45,310 bases of DNA, taken from an uncultured Synergistales bacterium (GTDB lineage: Bacteria > Synergistota > Synergistia > Synergistales > Aminobacteriaceae). Shown in pieces: positions 42,595-45,310 of the stretch (the first letter of the stretch is position 1; every line of letters starts with the position of its first letter). The DNA lies in assembly GCA_905233215.1 (NCBI GenBank), contig CAJODC010000005.1, forward strand, positions 1 through 45,310, written 5' to 3'. The notes under the pieces are model-generated. The model searched no databases, had not been told where the DNA came from, and worked only from the letters and a program-made list of their open reading frames with translations. Made by a program: the position numbers and the translations under genes.

Positions 42595-43365
42595 ATGATT
42601 ATGTATTTTTCAGCGACAGGCAACACAAAATACTGCGCCGAATTTATAGCCTCAAGAACAAATGAAGGCTCTGTAGTCTCACTCAATGAAATGATGAAGA
42701 ACGGCATTCATGAAATCGACTGCAACGGCCAAAAAAGACTCGGAATTTTCACGCCCGTTTACGATTGGAACATGGCCTATTCTGTCTCTGAATTTCTCAA
42801 GGGGCTTGAGTTCAGGAACGTTCCTGATGACTGCTACATATACGGCGTATTCACCTGCGGAAGCGCAAGCGGTATCAGCGATGAAACACTGAAAGGCATT
42901 CTCTCGGAAAAAGGCTTGAAACTCTCGGCCTCTTTCGTTGTTGCGATGCCCGATAATTTTGTACTAATGTTACCTCAGAAATCAGATGACGCAAAACGAG
43001 CGATTTTCACAAACGCCGACAAGACACTTCATGAAATCACGAAAGACATTGAGGAAGGGAAGCAGGTTTTCAGGAGCATGGGCAGGAAACTTCCGGGCTT
43101 CATGATGTTCATGATACGAAAATTCTTTATTCCTTCTCAGAAAAAAGTCAAAGGCTTCAGCGTCAATGACAACTGCACGGGCTGCGGTCTCTGTGAAAAA
43201 TTATGTCCGATGAACATCATCGTCATTGAGAATAACCGACCTGTCTGGAAAAAAGACAACTGCGCCTGCTGTCTCGCTTGTCTCCATAGATGTCCGCAGA
43301 AAGCGATCAATCGAGGAAGATCCGCAAAGAACGGACGCTACACCAATCCCAACGTGAAAATGTGA
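42595..43365 (+). CDS. EFR1-type flavodoxin/ferredoxin protein
   Basis: A 256-residue cytoplasmic redox protein. The N-terminal part (about 1-170) is flavodoxin-like, with the FMN phosphate loop FSATGNTKY and IFTPVYDW. The C-terminal part has two complete [4Fe-4S] motifs: CTGCGLCEKLCP and CACCLACLHRCP. This layout is that of the EFR1 family, common in anaerobes, whose partners are unknown. It starts 4 nt after the membrane fusion protein gene with GGAGG 9 nt upstream, and the RND permease starts 10 nt after it, so it is embedded in an efflux operon. A link between redox state and pump is only inferred. Confidence 0.92.
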   Translation: MIMYFSATGNTKYCAEFIASRTNEGSVVSLNEMMKNGIHEIDCNGQKRLGIFTPVYDWNMAYSVSEFLKGLEFRNVPDDCYIYGVFTCGSASGISDETLKGILSEKGLKLSASFVVAMPDNFVLMLPQKSDDAKRAIFTNADKTLHEITKDIEEGKQVFRSMGRKLPGFMMFMIRKFFIPSQKKVKGFSVNDNCTGCGLCEKLCPMNIIVIENNRPVWKKDNCACCLACLHRCPQKAINRGRSAKNGRYTNPNVKM

Positions 43366-43375
43366 GGCGTTAATC

Positions 43376-45310
43376 ATGGACATTGCAAGAGCAAGCATTA
43401 AGCGTTTCAGGGTTGTAATATTCCTCTGTCTGATGACGTTAATCGGCGGTGTCATGGCTTATTTTGAGATAGGAAAACTCGAAGACCCTTCATTCACCAT
43501 AAAGACCGCCGTTGTCAGCGCATTATATCCCGGTGCAAGTGCCTACGAAGTCGAAACGGAAGTTACAGCACGCATAGAAGACGCTATTCAGGCGATGGGC
43601 GAAGTCAAACATATTCGTTCACGTTCGACTCCGGGAATGGCGATAATTTACGTTGACATTAAGGACGAATACACATCGAAGGAACTTCCGCAGGTCTGGG
43701 ACAAGTTACGGCAGAAAGTCAATGACGCTCAAGTTTACATGCCTTCAGGGACAACGATAATCATCAACAACGATTTCGGTGAAGTCTACGGTCAATATTA
43801 CGCCTTAATCGGAGACGGCTACACGATGAAAGAATTGTACGATTACGCTGACTTCCTGAAGAAAAATATTGTCCTAGTTGATGAAGTGGCAAGCGTTAAG
43901 ATTTTGGGCGAACAGACTGAGGCAGTCTACATAGAATTTTCAGCCAGCAGAATGTCAGCACTCGGAATTTCTCCTCTGATTGTATTCGCTGCACTCACTC
44001 AACAAAATATGCTCAATGAGACGGGAAATATCACTCTCGGCGACAGGTACATAAGAATTTCACCGACAGGCGGAATACTTAACGTTGAAGACATCGGCGA
44101 TCTTGTCATAGGCGGTTCGGGCGGAAATCTGACTCGTTTACGGGAAATCGCCAACATAAGGCGTGATTATGTTGTTCCGCAGAGTTTCAAGCTCAAGTTC
44201 AACAACCGTCCAGCTCTAGCGATCGGAATCTCAACAGTTGAAGGCGGTAATGTCGTCAACATGGGCCGAGCGGTGTCAGCAAGACTCAAAGAGCTTGAAG
44301 CGTTCCGGCCGGTAGGAATTGAACTTACGCCGATATATTTGCAGTCTGAACAGGTAACAAAATCCATAGGCGATTTCGTCATTAACCTTCTCGAATCAAT
44401 CGCAATAGTTGTGGGAGTGCTGTTAATCTTCATGGGCTTACGTTCTGGACTGATTATCGGCCTCGTTCTGATGATTACGGTTGCCGGTACCTTCATCATC
44501 ATGAACTACATGGGAATAACATTGCAGATTGTCTCGCTTGCTGCTCTGATTATCGCTCTGGGTTCGCTTGTCGATAACGGTATCGTAGTCGCTGAAGGAA
44601 TGCTCGTCGGTGCTGAACGTGGAATGACGATTGATGACGCAGCGTCCGATTCTGTTGAAGGCTCAAAGTGGGCGATGCTTGGCGGAACGGTCATAGCTGT
44701 AATGGCATTCGCTCCCGTAGGACTGTCGAAGATGCAGGCTGGCGAATTTCTGCGGAGTCTCTTTCAGGTTGTGGGAATCTCAATGATGCTGAGCTGGGTT
44801 GCCGCGCTGATTTGTGCTCCCGTTCTCGGCAAGGCTCTGCTCAAACCCGCAAAGAAAGAAGGAGACCCTTACGGCGGATTCTTGTTCCGTGCTTACCGTG
44901 CGCTGCTTGAAGGCTGTCTGCGTTATCGTGTGCTGACACTTTCAGTTGTTTTCGGAATGTTCGCGGTCTCAATGTACATATTCTCGACAATGGCAACATC
45001 ATTCTTCCCTGACGCAGAGACTGTGTACTTCAACATAGATTTGTGGTCGCAGGAAGGAACATCGATTGAGGCTCAAGAGGAGAGGACTCAAAAGCTGGTC
45101 GACTACATAACATCGAATCCCGAAGTGCGGAATGTCTCACAGTTCATCGGGGGAGGCGGATTGCGATTCATGCTGACGTATTCACCGCCCGAAAACAACA
45201 CCGCGTTCTCGCAGCTGATGGTTGAGATGAAAGACGCTAAAGACACACGCGCAATGCTCCGTAAGACTCAAGCGTATATCAATGACAACATGCCGGAAAT
45301 GTCCGGGTAT
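43376..45310 (+). CDS. RND-family efflux permease, 3' part cut by window end
   Basis: The frame starts at ATG 43376 (MDIARASIKRFRVVIF) and stays open for 645 codons to the last base; complete family members have about 1000-1050 residues, so a little over a third is missing. It shows the N-terminal helix, LYPGASAYEVETEVTARIED and IRSRSTPGMA of the porter domain, then helices with IALGSLVDNGIVVAEG. The TM4 proton-relay pair D-D of AcrB-type pumps reads D-N here, a variant found in many non-proteobacterial members. It should work with the adaptor at 41436. GAGG at 43363-43366 is the likely SD, overlapping the EFR1 stop. Confidence 0.92.
   Translation, partial: MDIARASIKRFRVVIFLCLMTLIGGVMAYFEIGKLEDPSFTIKTAVVSALYPGASAYEVETEVTARIEDAIQAMGEVKHIRSRSTPGMAIIYVDIKDEYTSKELPQVWDKLRQKVNDAQVYMPSGTTIIINNDFGEVYGQYYALIGDGYTMKELYDYADFLKKNIVLVDEVASVKILGEQTEAVYIEFSASRMSALGISPLIVFAALTQQNMLNETGNITLGDRYIRISPTGGILNVEDIGDLVIGGSGGNLTRLREIANIRRDYVVPQSFKLKFNNRPALAIGISTVEGGNVVNMGRAVSARLKELEAFRPVGIELTPIYLQSEQVTKSIGDFVINLLESIAIVVGVLLIFMGLRSGLIIGLVLMITVAGTFIIMNYMGITLQIVSLAALIIALGSLVDNGIVVAEGMLVGAERGMTIDDAASDSVEGSKWAMLGGTVIAVMAFAPVGLSKMQAGEFLRSLFQVVGISMMLSWVAALICAPVLGKALLKPAKKEGDPYGGFLFRAYRALLEGCLRYRVLTLSVVFGMFAVSMYIFSTMATSFFPDAETVYFNIDLWSQEGTSIEAQEERTQKLVDYITSNPEVRNVSQFIGGGGLRFMLTYSPPENNTAFSQLMVEMKDAKDTRAMLRKTQAYINDNMPEMSGY

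Overview
The window looks like a chromosomal segment of a diderm bacterium of the Synergistota (Synergistaceae-like, possibly an uncultured gut lineage). The main grounds are a secreted protein ending in a Synerg-CTERM-type tail (GGGC, hydrophobic helix, basic end), a DUF5693 gene coupled to csaB, and an RND efflux pump that implies an outer membrane. Taxonomy is inference; the 85 nt of 16S rRNA at the left edge would test it. Genes are tightly packed, many start codons overlap the preceding stop, and TTG starts backed by good Shine-Dalgarno (SD) sites are common. No transposase, integrase, CRISPR array or prophage was seen.

Left part (1-14.4 kb): the 5' end of a 16S rRNA gene reads out of the window on the minus strand, with its promoter region facing a small secreted protein and a class V aminotransferase. 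A plus-strand operon follows (1999-9722): cytosolic hybrid histidine kinase, response regulator with a pseudo-receiver, tmcAL (tRNA modification), a DUF5693 membrane protein and csaB (pyruvylation of the cell-wall polymer that holds S-layer proteins). It runs tail-to-tail into mnmA and a class I aminotransferase. A phospholipase D/cardiolipin-synthase-like gene, probably on a leaderless mRNA, faces an operon of DUF4160, DUF2442 and a VTT-family membrane protein.

Middle (14.4-28.3 kb): a secreted hypothetical protein, a secreted nuclease, a TauE/SafE exporter and an unlisted 53-residue membrane protein lie on the minus strand. They are followed by sbcD-sbcC and tRNA-Pro(CGG) on the plus strand, then a long minus-strand operon oadA-phoH-pgpH-ybeY-corC-pgi. 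This joins a biotin-dependent carboxyltransferase subunit to RNA maturation, c-di-AMP turnover, a CNNM-type membrane protein and glucose-6-phosphate isomerase.

Right part (28.4-45.3 kb): a Synerg-CTERM leucine-rich-repeat surface protein, nagA, a DUF533 protein, a small XRE regulator, and a birA-bioY operon with a perfect inverted repeat overlapping its -35 box. BirA would biotinylate the separate carrier that the split OadA needs and control biotin uptake through BioY. Next come a secreted protein behind a 12-base C tract, an operon of an exported TPR protein and an orphan ParA with an extra C-terminal domain, glgB, a protein joining an Sm-like fold to two cold-shock-like domains, and an efflux operon (membrane fusion protein, EFR1-type ferredoxin, RND permease) cut by the window end.
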